DNA of 64,000 nt from Dechloromonas hankyongensis (GTDB taxonomy: Bacteria; Pseudomonadota; Gammaproteobacteria; Burkholderiales; Rhodocyclaceae), in NCBI RefSeq assembly GCF_022012295.1, contig NZ_JAKLTN010000001.1:186001-250000 (forward strand), written 5' to 3'. The notes beneath the pieces are model-generated. The model saw nothing but the letters and a program-made list of their open reading frames with translations, was not told the origin of the DNA and searched no databases. Below, in pieces: positions 63,100 through 64,000 of this stretch (within the stretch, counting starts at the first letter, position 1; the number at the start of each line of letters is the position of its first letter). A program made the position numbers and the translations under genes.

Positions 63100-64000
63100 A
63101 TGCAATGGTTAACCCTGCCCGAGCCCCGCACCGACGTCGCCCCGGCCTTCCATGACCGGCCCTCGGCCAAAGCCTGGCTGGCCGTCCAGCCACAGACGCA
63201 GCCGACGCACATGCTGAACGCCATCGGCGAGCAGATCGACGCCATCGAAGGCGCCATGTTACCCCCGGCGCTGGCCGTCGAGCTGCTCAATCTGTTGCGC
63301 ACGGCCGCCGTTCCCGGCCAGAACGCCATCGAATCGCGCTACGTCCGCAAAGCCTTGCCGATGCCCGCCGACGACGAACGCTGTTTCGAACTCGCCCAGA
63401 AGTTGTGGCTGCGCCTCGGCGTCGCCTATCTGCGCCTGGCCCCGCATTTTCCGCCGGCCGACAAATGCCTGCCCCTGCATCGCGCCGCCTGCGCCTTCCG
63501 CATGGCCCAGTATTGCCATTTCCAGGCAGCGCGCGAATGCCCGGTGCTGATCGATCGCCTGCTGTTCAGCGTGCTCGATCAGGCCGAGAGCAGCGGCGTG
63601 CTGCGCCAGGCCCTGCCCGACCCGGACTTTCGCCACCTCGGCGAATCCAATATTGCCGGGCATCTGGCCTGGGCCTTCATGCTGCGCCTGATCGACCCCT
63701 ATCGTCTGTCGGCGGCGCAACTCACCGTCGCCAACCGGGCGATCAGCCGCTGGCGCGAACTGACCGGTTTCCAGTCCATGCCCGACGACGATCCGAAGGC
63801 GCATTCGGTGGACCTGACACCGCTGTTCGGCGGCCCGCTGCCGGAAGGCGTGCCGCGCTGGCTGGAAGTGCGCAAGGTGGTGCGCAAGATCGACCAGCGC
63901 ATTGCCGCCCTGCAGTCCGGCGAATCCCCCGAATCCCTCAAGCTCGGACGCGAACTGTCCGGTGCCGCCTGTATTCGCCTGCTCCGCGACCTTGAGGCCA
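63100..64000 (+). CDS. Unidentified protein, 3' end beyond the window
   Basis: An open frame of 300 codons without a stop at the window end. It starts MQWLTLPEPRTDVAPAFHDR behind a CGGAG site. The sequence is helical and soluble, with several Cys/His (CLPLHRAACAFRMAQYCHF) but no clear metal motif. I do not recognise the family; it could be the sensor part of a larger regulatory protein. Confidence 0.7.
   Translation, partial: MQWLTLPEPRTDVAPAFHDRPSAKAWLAVQPQTQPTHMLNAIGEQIDAIEGAMLPPALAVELLNLLRTAAVPGQNAIESRYVRKALPMPADDERCFELAQKLWLRLGVAYLRLAPHFPPADKCLPLHRAACAFRMAQYCHFQAARECPVLIDRLLFSVLDQAESSGVLRQALPDPDFRHLGESNIAGHLAWAFMLRLIDPYRLSAAQLTVANRAISRWRELTGFQSMPDDDPKAHSVDLTPLFGGPLPEGVPRWLEVRKVVRKIDQRIAALQSGESPESLKLGRELSGAACIRLLRDLEA

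Overview
The window is high-GC, almost gap-free bacterial chromosome with short intergenic spaces and many 4-nt gene overlaps. Gene content suggests a metabolically versatile, facultatively anaerobic betaproteobacterium, most likely Rhodocyclales (Dechloromonas/Azonexus-like). This is an inference from gene content and order, not from a marker gene. No rRNA, tRNA, CRISPR array, transposase or phage gene was seen.

Layout. 1-8 kb is housekeeping: aroQ-accB-accC-prmA and a zinc-ribbon protein on the minus strand, mpl on the plus strand, and the maeB malic enzyme. 8-13 kb is a nickel block: a TonB-dependent receptor, a NiCoT-type nickel permease with a NikR-like operator, a HupT/HoxJ-type sensor kinase and nikR. 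13-21 kb is mixed accessory: a DUF59 Fe-S assembly protein, an NnrS-like membrane protein, a hemerythrin, an AAA+ ATPase, a lipoprotein and a J-like membrane protein, GNATs, an isochorismatase with a divergent FtrA-type regulator, and an EthD protein with an alpha/beta hydrolase that carries an apparent frameshift.

21-51 kb is a hydrogenase island, mostly on the minus strand, with three different [NiFe] hydrogenases. They are a regulatory H2 sensor (hupUV/hoxBC with the NtrC-type regulator hoxA/hupR and hypX), a Hyb-type membrane enzyme (hybOABC, group 1c-like) and a Hup/Hya-type uptake enzyme (hupSLC, group 1d-like, with the two extra cysteines linked to O2 tolerance). The maturation genes are present as hypA, B, C, D, E, F and X, two proteases, three HypC-family proteins, two HybE/HupJ chaperones, and hupG, H, I and K. 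Both structural operons begin with sigma-54-type -24/-12 elements, as expected for control by the NtrC-type regulator. Both carry an intrinsic terminator-like hairpin between the last structural gene and the protease gene. A long inverted-repeat element separates hypD from hypE. A CHASE-GGDEF protein and a solute-binding protein sit between the two structural clusters.

51-64 kb holds a very large CBS/PAS/GAF/GGDEF/EAL/CZB signalling protein, then a complete cytochrome c maturation operon (ccmABCDEFGHI) with napF. A textbook FNR/Anr box lies at class II spacing in front of ccmA. The window ends in an unidentified, truncated gene.

Together the genes describe an organism that senses H2, imports nickel under NikR control, and switches between O2-tolerant and O2-sensitive H2 oxidation. 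It also couples FNR-type oxygen sensing to cytochrome c assembly and probably to the hupSL promoter.
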